In this document: positions 1 to 6,454 of the stretch, piece after piece
Position numbering within the stretch: position 1 is the first letter of the stretch
Layout of the letters: each line of letters begins with the position of its first letter
Assembly: GCA_964577145.1 (NCBI GenBank)
Contig: CAZNXM010000051.1
Coordinates: 1-9,303, forward strand
From: MGIIa-K1 sp964577145
GTDB lineage: Archaea > Thermoplasmatota > Poseidoniia > Poseidoniales > Poseidoniaceae
Length of the DNA stretch: 9,303 nucleotides
Direction: 5' to 3'
The notes under the pieces: model-generated
Databases searched by the model: none
The model's input: only the letters and a program-made list of their open reading frames with translations
Told to the model about the DNA's origin: nothing
Position numbers and translations under genes: made by a program

Positions 1-62
1 ACCTCATCCCAGCGCCGTTGACCAAGCTTGGCAACCCCTGCAGCGAGTTTGCCACCTTCCAC
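1..62 (-). CDS. Possible 5' end of an unidentified minus-strand gene, cut by the window edge
   Basis: Reading the minus strand from a GTG at 60-62 to the window edge gives 20 stop-free codons, beginning VEGGKLAAGVAKLGQRRWDE. First codon positions are mostly G or A, as in real coding sequence here. The same frame stays open back to the stop codon of the DDAH-like gene at 87-89, with no ATG in between, so the start is uncertain: GTG, or a rarer codon further up. The gene would follow the DDAH-like gene on the same strand at a distance of about 24 bases, as in an operon. I do not recognise the fragment. A competing plus-strand frame ends with a TAG at 81-83, but its codon pattern is weaker. Confidence 0.25.
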   Translation of the reverse strand, partial: MEGGKLAAGVAKLGQRRWDE

Positions 63-86
63 GCGTATATCAACAACTCGTAGGGC

Positions 87-896
87 TCAAAAGAAGATGG
101 AGCAGCAGGTCGGTGAACCGTCTGCTGCTCTGATTTCACTCATGTCAAGTATGATAGTTTCAAAGCCTCTTTCCTCAAGGGCTTTGGTAACTGTTGGATA
201 ACCGTCTGCAACGAGAACTTTTCGTCCAGGAAGACCAATTGTATTGCAACCATATACCTCTTCTTTGGGCATCATGATAACTTCGCAGCCCTCTGGCATT
301 TCTCCAAATGCTTCTGGAGAGAGATATCCTTCAGGTGCGAGTATAATCTGGTCGCAAGGGGTGGAAGAAATACTGGTTAGATGAAGTGCGTGTGGAGGGA
401 TATCTACTACCCTTAATTCGTGTCCAAGATGATCTAGAAGGTCCTTCAATTCACTAATCCCTGCATCGTTCGTTCGGGTAGAACGTCCAACGAAAATTAT
501 GTCTCCTAATCGAAGTATGTCTCCTCCGTCCATCATTGCAGGGGGTTCCATCTTGCAAATCTGATGGCCTGCAAGTTTCTCTGCTAAAAAGTCAGCAACT
601 GGTGGTTGTTCGCCACGGCGAGATTCAGCACCGGGAACCGGAAGGAGAACGTGCCCATCGATTACAACCGCTTGGTCTTCTACAAACATACAATCTGGAT
701 GTGCGTTATCCGCTGGAAGAATTGTAACTTCAACGCCGTTGGATTCAAGGGCATCAACATAGGCTGTATGTTGCGCCCTTGCTAATGCAACATTTGTTGG
801 CCCTGAGCCAAAATAACTGGCAAGAGCATTAGTGTAGGAATCGGGCACTGCTCGGACGAGAGCCCGGCCCTTCTGGTCTAACCTAACGGTCGCCAT
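87..896 (-). CDS. N(G),N(G)-dimethylarginine dimethylaminohydrolase-like enzyme (amidinotransferase superfamily)
   Basis: A cytoplasmic enzyme predicted to hydrolyse mono- or dimethylarginine to citrulline plus methylamine or dimethylamine. The 269-residue length fits DDAH (about 255-285). Key motifs occur in family order: FVED (residues 71-74, substrate-binding acidic pair), MDGGD (122-126, with the catalytic acidic residue), STRTN (139-143, with the substrate Arg), LHLTS (171-175, catalytic His172) and a C-terminal TCCS (263-266) holding the nucleophilic Cys. These match the human DDAH1 motifs FVED, LDGGD, SKRTN, LHLKS and TCCS. I chose the ATG at 894-896. A longer frame from 1025 would overlap the divergent peptidase gene and adds 43 residues unlike the family. 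No clear Shine-Dalgarno is visible, and an AT-rich element lies about 50 bases upstream. Arginine deiminase-type activity is the main alternative, but the TCCS end favours DDAH. Confidence 0.87.
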   Translation of the reverse strand: MATVRLDQKGRALVRAVPDSYTNALASYFGSGPTNVALARAQHTAYVDALESNGVEVTILPADNAHPDCMFVEDQAVVIDGHVLLPVPGAESRRGEQPPVADFLAEKLAGHQICKMEPPAMMDGGDILRLGDIIFVGRSTRTNDAGISELKDLLDHLGHELRVVDIPPHALHLTSISSTPCDQIILAPEGYLSPEAFGEMPEGCEVIMMPKEEVYGCNTIGLPGRKVLVADGYPTVTKALEERGFETIILDMSEIRAADGSPTCCSIFF

Positions 897-942
897 CAGA
901 CAGATGGGCCGATGATATTGGTTTAATTCTTGTCCTGAATGT

Positions 943-957
943 GGAAAATATATTCCG
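943..957. promoter_or_regulatory. AT-rich TATA-like element between divergent genes
   Basis: The 119-base gap between the DDAH-like gene and the first M28 gene holds one clear AT-rich block, ggaaaatatattcc (943-956), flanked by GGAA and TTCC so that it is nearly palindromic. Counting 25-30 bases to a start site on either side gives a leader of roughly 25-30 bases for the DDAH-like gene and about 35-45 bases for the peptidase, so it could serve as the archaeal TATA box for one or both. This is position and composition only. No BRE element or transcript start can be confirmed. Confidence 0.35.
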
Positions 958-1015
958 TACAACGGTAGGCGCTTACACCGAATAGATTCAACAAGGGTTG
1001 GTGGGTCGGCATGCC

Positions 1016-2602
1016 ATGGACGCACTTAGAGCGCTGGCGATGGTATTCGTCATGGCGATGGGTTCCCTATCCGGATGTTTTGGTGAAGAGTCGGTTGATC
1101 TTGCTGTATCAGACTCGGATTTAACCATCGCACCTAGCACTTGGGCTGCCGGTGATTGGCAGTGGGTTGAGTTCACTTCGGCGAAAGATTTGGTACTCTA
1201 TGTGCCTCACTTTGTCAAAGATCCTGTCACAGAATATGTGCAAAATGGCACAATCATTGATGTCGATAAGGGCGAAGAAGTTGGATTCATGATCCTTCCT
1301 TCTGCTCGTTTGGAATTGGCTACTCTCTACATTGCACCTGCAGGTGAAGATTCCTTCCCAATTCGTGCAGCCAATGAATCTTGGTCGACTTGGATGGCCA
1401 GAGGCGCTCCACACGAAGGCGGCGTATACCGTACAACAAATCTCGATGAGGGCGAGTTGCCGTGGACAAATACCAGTAATGAAGAGGTCTCCCGTAGGGT
1501 CCCAATTCAAGTTCCAATGGACCGCCGTGTTGATTCGACTCTAGAGGAAAATCAAGGTCAGGCGCATTCTGAAGGGTGGGTAGATGGCCGTGCCGTCTAC
1601 GAGTGGATTGCGATGATTACTGATGAAACCCCTGATCCGCTCGATCCTGCTGATGGGGCCAAGGGGTATCTCGACCGCTGGATTGGTAATGGTAACCCTG
1701 CATATGAAGATGCAATTACTTTCTTTTCAGGCGTACTTGAAGGGTACGGGCTTGATGTCACCGTCCACCGTTTCCAAGCCGGCACTATGTGGGCTGTCAA
1801 TGTTTGTGGGTACAAGACTGGAAGTCAAGTTCCTGATGAATGGTTAGTTTTCGGCGCCCACTTTGACATCGCCCCTCCTGCTGCGTACACCCCCGGTCCA
1901 TCTGTCCCAGGATATGGCACAAGAACCGGTGCTTACGACAATACCGCTGGCTCTTCAATGATTCTTGAAACCGCAGAATCGCTGTCTAAGGTCGAGACCA
2001 GGCGCACAATGGTATTCTGTCTATGGAGTAGCGAAGAAGAGGGGTTGTGGGGCTCATCATCGTGGACACAAGAAGTCGCTACGATGGATGTTACTGTTAC
2101 AAATTATGTCAACCTCGATATGATGGGAATTAATTGGCCTGGAGATTGGGTTCTATCGTGCTATATTGGCCCTGAAGTCGACCCTGATGTAATTGACCAG
2201 AAAGAAATGTATGAGCTCGCAGAATGGGTAGGCGCTGGTCAACTTGGACTTGAATATGAAATCGAGCGTGGTTGGGCTGCATGGAGCGAGGATGGAGAAT
2301 CTGCGATGTGGACTGACCAATACACAGACACTGTTGCGATCTATGAGTCGCCTACAGCAAGAAGCGACCATCAACCGTTTCAAGAAAATCTTGGAACTAT
2401 CACTATGGGATGGAACGGGGTTGTCGATGGATATCCTTGTTATCATCGTGATTGTGACCGCTTGAGTCAAATGGAGTCATACATGGATACAGATAATGCA
2501 ACAGGTGAACAAAATCTCGTCGAAAGTTTCGATGTTGTTGCCTGGTGGGCAACTATGACTTTCCTGTCTCTAGATCAAGAACCTGTGCTCAATATTCTTT
2601 GA
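1016..2602 (+). CDS. Secreted lipoprotein metallopeptidase, M28 family (aminopeptidase-like), copy 1
   Basis: A predicted cell-surface zinc aminopeptidase of 528 residues. It opens with a short hydrophobic signal and a lipobox ending LSGC (Cys21), so the mature protein should be lipid-anchored outside. Residues about 22-180 form an unrecognised N-terminal region shared with copy 2; the rest is the M28 catalytic domain. All metal and catalytic positions are visible: GAHFD (His282), YDN (bridging Asp308), SEEE (general base Glu340 and ligand Glu341), NLDM (Asp368) and SDH (His452), followed by the family-like CYHRDCDRL. The ATG at 1016 gives a signal peptide matching copy 2. TTG 998 and GTG 1001 are in-frame alternatives that add a few residues, including an Arg. 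It is divergent from the DDAH-like gene and its stop overlaps a tiny membrane-peptide frame. Substrate preference (aminopeptidase versus carboxypeptidase) cannot be read from the motifs. Confidence 0.9.
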   Translation: MDALRALAMVFVMAMGSLSGCFGEESVDLAVSDSDLTIAPSTWAAGDWQWVEFTSAKDLVLYVPHFVKDPVTEYVQNGTIIDVDKGEEVGFMILPSARLELATLYIAPAGEDSFPIRAANESWSTWMARGAPHEGGVYRTTNLDEGELPWTNTSNEEVSRRVPIQVPMDRRVDSTLEENQGQAHSEGWVDGRAVYEWIAMITDETPDPLDPADGAKGYLDRWIGNGNPAYEDAITFFSGVLEGYGLDVTVHRFQAGTMWAVNVCGYKTGSQVPDEWLVFGAHFDIAPPAAYTPGPSVPGYGTRTGAYDNTAGSSMILETAESLSKVETRRTMVFCLWSSEEEGLWGSSSWTQEVATMDVTVTNYVNLDMMGINWPGDWVLSCYIGPEVDPDVIDQKEMYELAEWVGAGQLGLEYEIERGWAAWSEDGESAMWTDQYTDTVAIYESPTARSDHQPFQENLGTITMGWNGVVDGYPCYHRDCDRLSQMESYMDTDNATGEQNLVESFDVVAWWATMTFLSLDQEPVLNIL

Positions 2603-2709
2603 GTTTCTCAACAACTAATATCGCAATTCTCGTCGCAGTCGCATCGGTTATTGGAATGCTAATATTGCTCTCACAGATGATGGAAACTTCTTCTGAAGAA
2701 GAAGAATGA
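2599..2709 (+). CDS. Putative 36-residue single-span membrane microprotein
   Basis: A short frame starts at TTG 2599-2601, inside the TTGA that also contains the stop of the first M28 gene, and ends at TGA 2707-2709. The peptide has three parts: a polar start (SFSTTN), an uninterrupted hydrophobic stretch at residues 8-24 (IAILVAVASVIGMLILL) long enough to span a membrane, and a short acidic tail ending SSEEEE. Such a neat layout is unlikely in random spacer. The 4-base overlap suggests translational coupling to the peptidase, so it may be a partner or membrane factor for that lipoprotein; this is inference. Weak points are the TTG start, the lack of a clear ribosome binding site and the very small size. 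No known family is recognised. The frame also stays open for a short distance upstream of the TTG, without an ATG. Confidence 0.42.
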   Translation: MSFSTTNIAILVAVASVIGMLILLSQMMETSSEEEE

Positions 2710-2722
2710 TTTGTCAAATGGA

Positions 2723-2872
2723 TTATCCTTCGATTACCGGAGTCATGTCCTCTTCTTCCTCACGAACCATCTTGGCCCAGAGGTAAGAAGTGCGCTTTGG
2801 GCGGCAGACGCCCTTAGCACAACGCTTCCTGCGAAGGAGTTCATGAATCAATGGTGCTGTTATTACCGACAT
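2723..2872 (-). CDS. Putative 49-residue basic two-cysteine protein
   Basis: A complete small frame on the minus strand has ATG at 2870-2872 and TAA at 2723-2725. The peptide starts MSVITAPLIHELL, continues with a strongly basic centre containing two cysteines (RRKRCAKGVCRPKR, residues 14-27), then an aromatic patch (SYLWAKMV) and an acidic stretch (REEEED, residues 37-42). About 60 percent of its codons start with a purine, consistent with coding on this strand. It converges on the 36-residue peptide gene with 13 bases between the stops and is divergent from the second M28 gene. The CxxxxC spacing plus many Arg/Lys could mean nucleic acid or metal binding, but that is a guess and no family is recognised. 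The opposite strand is also open here in a codon-aligned frame, which lowers certainty. Confidence 0.4.
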   Translation of the reverse strand: MSVITAPLIHELLRRKRCAKGVCRPKRTSYLWAKMVREEEEDMTPVIEG

Positions 2873-2912
2873 GTTCTCAGTGTAAAATATGCACCTGCTC
2901 CCTCTTCAAACC

Positions 2913-2922
2913 TTCTATTATC
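2913..2922. promoter_or_regulatory. Weak TATA-like element upstream of the second M28 gene
   Basis: The block ttctattatc lies about 55 bases before the second peptidase start. A start site 25-30 bases downstream would place the inverted repeat at 2957-2973 within the leader. Read on the other strand it lies about 40-50 bases from the 49-residue frame, so it could be shared. Composition and spacing are the only support. Confidence 0.22.
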
Positions 2923-2956
2923 CGTTCAATCGAAAAAACGCAGCATTGAGAAAGGG

Positions 2957-2973
2957 GCGAGCCTACGGCTCGC
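2957..2973. repeat. Perfect 7-bp inverted repeat just before the second M28 start
   Basis: GCGAGCC TAC GGCTCGC is a perfect, GC-rich 7-bp stem with a 3-base loop, ending two bases before the ATG at 2976. In RNA it would make a strong hairpin directly against the start codon, with the purine-rich gagaaagggg run just upstream. In DNA it could equally be an operator for a dimeric regulator. It has no T tract after it, so a terminator role is unlikely. Copy 1 has no matching repeat at the same place. Confidence 0.6.
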
Positions 2974-2975
2974 AC

Positions 2976-4706
2976 ATGAGGAGGGGGCTAACTGCAACTA
3001 TTCTGGTCGTCCTAATGGCTACCGCCTCCCTCGCTGGTTGTTTTGGCGAAGAAGAAAATCATGTGATTTCTCTCAATGATGTCACCGTAACTCCTACCAC
3101 CATGATGGGGGGTGCTTTTCAACCACTGACGATTCAAGCTCACGAAGCACTCGCTGTCTTCGTTCCCTATCTTATCAAAAATGAAGATTCGGGGTTCGTT
3201 CAAAATTCAACCGTGATTGATTTGAAGGCTGGTGAATCTGTTTCTTTGATGGTTCTAGCGCCTCCTCGAACTGATACTGCAGTTGTTCTTGTTGGTGAAA
3301 GTGGAAGGCAACACTGGCCGATTCGGGACCTTGATGAATCCTGGCGAACCTGGTTGACAAGAGGAGGGGCTGATGCAAAAGATAACCATGCAATTCAGCG
3401 GGTTGCTAACAATGGTAGTCTCGATGTTGTAAATGCTTCAAATGAAAACGGCGGGTCGGTTTTGGCCATTCGTTTACTCGTGGAAAGGCCTGTGGCTGCA
3501 GCCTACTCTGAAGCAGAGGGTGGCAGACACTCTACGGGAGTGGTCAATGGTAGAACAACATACAATTATCTCAGTATGCTAACCGACCGTTCCCTCGATG
3601 CAACTGATGCTGCTGATGGTGCCATGGGCTATCTAGATCGTTGGGCGGGCCAAGGTAACCCTGCCTATGAAGACGGAGCGCAATACCTGATTCAAACTCT
3701 GGAAAGTTTCGGCTTAGAAGTGATGACTCATCGTTTTGAATTCACAGATATTTTCGGCATGCAGAATCCTGAAGCATACAATATCTGCGGCTATCGCTGG
3801 GGAGAAGTTGATGCTGACAAATGGATGGTTTTTGGTGCTCATTTCGATGTTGCTCCGCCGGCAAATGCAGTTCTAATCGATCCGCACATTACCGGTAGTA
3901 GAACCTATGGAACCCGTGTTGGAGCTTACGATAATACCGCTGGGACCAGCATGGTATTGACCGTGGCTGAAGCAATGAGCGGTTACTCGACTCGTCACAC
4001 CATGGTATTCTGTCTTTGGAGTGGAGAAGAAGGAGGAAAACGAGGTTCGGATTACTGGACTGAATATTATGTTAAAGAGGACAATCCTCAGGTTGAGATT
4101 ACTAATTATGTCAATCTCGACATGGCTGGAGTCAATTGGCCTGGTGGCGGCGGCGCCCCTCATGGTGACCCGGCGACTACAGTCGACCCGGACGGTTATC
4201 CAAAGGATGAGGAAGTTTGGCCAATGAGAATCTACATCGGTCCGAGTTTAGATCACGATGTAATGAATCAGGCAGGGATGGTAAATCTTGCACAGTGGAT
4301 TGGTTCTGATGCTATTGGGGTTGAAGAGCAAATGTCCACCTTACTAGGAACAAATCACTCCGAAGATACATGGAAAGTTGATGATTGGATGGCCAGAGAT
4401 AGGCCGGAAATTATCGTTCACGAGGACACTACTGCGCGTTCAGACCACGCTAGTTTCCAAGACAATCTCGGAACCGTTACAATGGGCTTTGGGGGTCTAG
4501 TTGATGGATATTGGTGCTATCACCAAACTTGCGACACCCTCGAAGAAATGGAAGAGTGGATGGATACTACTGGCAAGGATTACGGTGAAGAGCAATCGGG
4601 AACGAGTAATCTGGTTAACAGCCTCGATATGATTACCTGGTGGGCTACTTACTCGTTCTTCCATCTCGATGAAGTCCCGGTTAGAAATGCCTATCTCGAC
4701 GAGTAA
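2976..4706 (+). CDS. Secreted lipoprotein metallopeptidase, M28 family, copy 2
   Basis: A 576-residue paralogue of the upstream peptidase, similar along its whole length, including the N-terminal region (both have a PIR...ESW.TW..RG block). The signal peptide runs from MRRG through a hydrophobic stretch to the lipobox LAGC (Cys22), then FGEE. M28 residues are complete: GAHFD (His289, Asp291), YDN (Asp319), GEEG (Glu351, Glu352), NLDM (Asp382) and SDH (His491), followed by CYHQTCDTL. Compared with copy 1 it carries an extra glycine- and proline-rich loop after NWPG (about residues 388-408) and a slightly longer C-terminus. I chose ATG 2976 because it gives a standard lipoprotein signal with two leading arginines; an in-frame TTG at 2946 and ATG at 2889 are less likely. 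Its TAA directly abuts the stop of the convergent M50 gene. Role: cleavage of external peptides at the cell surface. Confidence 0.9.
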   Translation: MRRGLTATILVVLMATASLAGCFGEEENHVISLNDVTVTPTTMMGGAFQPLTIQAHEALAVFVPYLIKNEDSGFVQNSTVIDLKAGESVSLMVLAPPRTDTAVVLVGESGRQHWPIRDLDESWRTWLTRGGADAKDNHAIQRVANNGSLDVVNASNENGGSVLAIRLLVERPVAAAYSEAEGGRHSTGVVNGRTTYNYLSMLTDRSLDATDAADGAMGYLDRWAGQGNPAYEDGAQYLIQTLESFGLEVMTHRFEFTDIFGMQNPEAYNICGYRWGEVDADKWMVFGAHFDVAPPANAVLIDPHITGSRTYGTRVGAYDNTAGTSMVLTVAEAMSGYSTRHTMVFCLWSGEEGGKRGSDYWTEYYVKEDNPQVEITNYVNLDMAGVNWPGGGGAPHGDPATTVDPDGYPKDEEVWPMRIYIGPSLDHDVMNQAGMVNLAQWIGSDAIGVEEQMSTLLGTNHSEDTWKVDDWMARDRPEIIVHEDTTARSDHASFQDNLGTVTMGFGGLVDGYWCYHQTCDTLEEMEEWMDTTGKDYGEEQSGTSNLVNSLDMITWWATYSFFHLDEVPVRNAYLDE

Positions 4707-5624
4707 TTAGAACAAGCCTGCAATCGCTAAACTCAAGGACATCGCATTCCATGTTCCAGTGATCATTAGGAATGAAAGGGTTAAGAAAAATATGAAAAAT
4801 CCAAACCAGACTCCTTCGTTCCAGTCTCTAATTTTTGCACCATCTAAAGGCCCAAATGGCAACATATTGAATGTCGCCAAAATCAGATTAGCGCCTATCC
4901 ACCATAGAACAATATCATACAGTACTAATTTGAGGTTCAATCCTGATGACGTAAGGTATTCTCCTGCTATCTCGGTACCGATTCCAGAAAGTCCCAACAG
5001 TATTCCTCCTACTGGAATTCCAATTACAAATAATCCAAGATTGACTAATGGTCCTGCGAGTGCGATGTGCCCATTCTGCCTTCTCGTAACTAAGCCCGCA
5101 ACCATCACTGCCCCTGGTGCCATGAAAACGACGCCAAGGAATGCAGCAAGGGCTACTCCAAACTGTAGGCCTTTGGGGTCTGCTCTAAACTCAGCCCAGC
5201 AACCGTAATGTTTTGCTACGACTTTGTGGCCAATTTCGTGTAATAGAAATGCTGGCCCTACCGCTATTAGCATCACTGGCATTGAAATCATTAAGGTCAT
5301 AGCCCAAACTGAGCCTGAGTCAAATCCATCTGTTCCAAATAATCCACCCACTCTCATTAACCCTAAGGCAAGAGTGAATGCCCCGGTTGCTAAGAGTAGA
5401 TGTCTTTGCTCCTCCTTTGAAAAATGCCAAATTTTCCCTTTGTGGTGTTCTATTGGTTGGCGAGAATTGACTCCGAAAAATCCACCACTTCCTCCTTGGC
5501 CTTCTCCCATGCCCACGTGAATTGTACCATCGTTTGAGCGATGTGCGTGGACTCTGTGAATTCGAGGGGCGGCTTTTGGGAAGAAGTCGTCTTCCAGAAT
5601 ATCGGCCCTCGGGTCCCTCGCCAT
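4707..5624 (-). CDS. M50 family (site-2 protease-like) intramembrane metalloprotease
   Basis: A predicted 305-residue membrane zinc protease. Residues 1-75 are a polar, His- and Gly-rich cytoplasmic-looking segment. Hydrophobic segments follow near 77-93, 107-127, 153-178, 188-214, 235-253 and 272-304. The zinc motif HEIGH (residues 129-133) is at the end of the second span, and the third ligand lies in NMLPFGPLDG (253-262, Asp261), the usual S2P pattern; GHIALAGPLVNL (185-196) is also typical. I chose the ATG at 5622-5624 (MARDPRAD). The frame extends to 5813, but that adds 63 residues overlapping the divergent gene and its upstream region. The gene ends exactly where the convergent M28 gene ends. 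Family members cut membrane-bound substrates such as regulators or signal peptides. The substrate here is unknown, and neighbouring small membrane proteins are only speculative candidates. Confidence 0.87.
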   Translation of the reverse strand: MARDPRADILEDDFFPKAAPRIHRVHAHRSNDGTIHVGMGEGQGGSGGFFGVNSRQPIEHHKGKIWHFSKEEQRHLLLATGAFTLALGLMRVGGLFGTDGFDSGSVWAMTLMISMPVMLIAVGPAFLLHEIGHKVVAKHYGCWAEFRADPKGLQFGVALAAFLGVVFMAPGAVMVAGLVTRRQNGHIALAGPLVNLGLFVIGIPVGGILLGLSGIGTEIAGEYLTSSGLNLKLVLYDIVLWWIGANLILATFNMLPFGPLDGAKIRDWNEGVWFGFFIFFLTLSFLMITGTWNAMSLSLAIAGLF

Positions 5625-5699
5625 CAGCGTGAACCTTGGGGGGTGGGCTTTGAAGCCTCGGGCGGAAGGATTCTTGGCTTGCACGAAATAGCGGGGAAT

Positions 5700-6392
5700 A
5701 TGGCGATGCCGCGACGGGCGATGAAAGATCTGGGTTTCCAGGCCTGTTGTCTTCGGTGCGATGCGCCTGATGCCGTTGGTTCTGAAAGGTGTCGGAATTG
5801 TATTTCTCACCATAGAAAGGTCAGAGAAGAGATTGCTAAAGCACCACAGGATGAGGAGCTATACCAATTTGCTCGAGAGTTATTGGCGCTTGCCGCATCC
5901 CCTCACAGGCACGACCATGACGAAGTTCACGGGCCATTTTTGATAGAGCAACAATATCTAGCAAATCAATTGACAGATGCTAAACCAGAACCTACAGCTG
6001 AAGATTTGGAAAGTCTCTTCGCAGCCCAAGCGGCAACAAAGAAGTCTAATCCGATACAGGATATTGCCAATCAGAACCCTTGGAAGGACGAGTTGCCTTC
6101 AGATGAGGTCCTACAACATATGGCTGACTCGCTTGAAGCCGAAGATGTGCCTCATGGCTCTAGGACAATTCCGAGTCGCCCCATTGCTTCAGTAGACCGG
6201 TCCGACCGTATTGGAGAAGACCGTGCAATGGTTGACAAGATAGTGGGTGAGCAGAGCGCTTCAGAAGCACCTGAGCCACTGAAAGAGGTTGTTGAAACCG
6301 CTACTATCGAGGAAAGAGTGCGCGGTAGGAAAGATTGGGACGATTCTGTTTCAAAGGTTTCAGACCTCTTGGATGATGATTTAGACCTATAA
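5700..6392 (+). CDS. Unrecognised zinc-ribbon protein with long acidic, probably disordered tail
   Basis: About 230 residues. The N-terminus holds a four-cysteine zinc ribbon (Cys17, Cys20, Cys31, Cys34, spacing CxxC-x10-CxxC) followed by a helical charged stretch and a His-rich patch (SPHRHDHDEVH, residues 67-77) that might also bind metal. The remaining two-thirds is rich in Glu, Asp, Ala, Ser and Pro with short amphipathic pieces, and ends in DLLDDDLDL. No transmembrane segment or enzyme motif is visible. Three nearby ATGs are possible: 5700, 5706 and 5721. A cggggaa sequence sits best for 5706, so the true protein may be 2 or 7 residues shorter. It is divergent from the M50 protease with 75 bases between them. 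The layout suggests a nucleic-acid- or protein-binding adaptor, but I cannot name a family. Confidence 0.7.
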   Translation: MAMPRRAMKDLGFQACCLRCDAPDAVGSERCRNCISHHRKVREEIAKAPQDEELYQFARELLALAASPHRHDHDEVHGPFLIEQQYLANQLTDAKPEPTAEDLESLFAAQAATKKSNPIQDIANQNPWKDELPSDEVLQHMADSLEAEDVPHGSRTIPSRPIASVDRSDRIGEDRAMVDKIVGEQSASEAPEPLKEVVETATIEERVRGRKDWDDSVSKVSDLLDDDLDL

Positions 6393-6442
6393 GTTGCTTC
6401 AGAGGTAATTAAATTAAATATTTATCAGACAGCAGATGTGTG

Positions 6443-6448
6443 TTTTTT
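6443..6448 (+). terminator. T-tract, possible archaeal terminator
   Basis: Six consecutive T residues within tgtgttttttct lie about 50 bases after the zinc-ribbon gene and just before the convergent AlaX stop. Archaeal transcription commonly ends at oligo-T without a hairpin. The preceding AT-rich block (aattaaattaaatattta, about 6407-6424) reads as T-rich on the minus strand and could act for the AlaX/pur transcript. No strong stem is visible. Confidence 0.4.
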
Positions 6449-6454
6449 CTCATC

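Noticed and set aside
897..1025. N-terminal extension of the DDAH-like gene to an upstream ATG at 1023-1025
   Set aside because: It would overlap the divergent peptidase start, adds 43 residues unlike the family, and crosses the likely promoter element. The shorter form matches known DDAH length.
2799..2813. GGGCG-GCAGA-CGCCC hairpin as a terminator or structured RNA
   Set aside because: Only 5 bp, no T tract follows, and it lies inside the better-supported 49-residue frame.
4759..5208. Plus-strand frame of 149 codons inside the M50 gene
   Set aside because: Antisense shadow of a gene with clear zinc motifs. The translation is Pro/Asn/Ile-rich without domain character.
5638..5662. G-rich tract as a G-quadruplex between the M50 and zinc-ribbon genes
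   Set aside because: The G runs (5638-5643, 5645-5647, 5660-5662) lack four properly spaced triplets, and one loop would be 12 bases. Probably base composition.
5625..5813. N-terminal extension of the M50 protease by 63 residues
   Set aside because: The extension is Arg/His/Pro-rich with no resemblance to the family and runs under the start of the divergent zinc-ribbon gene.
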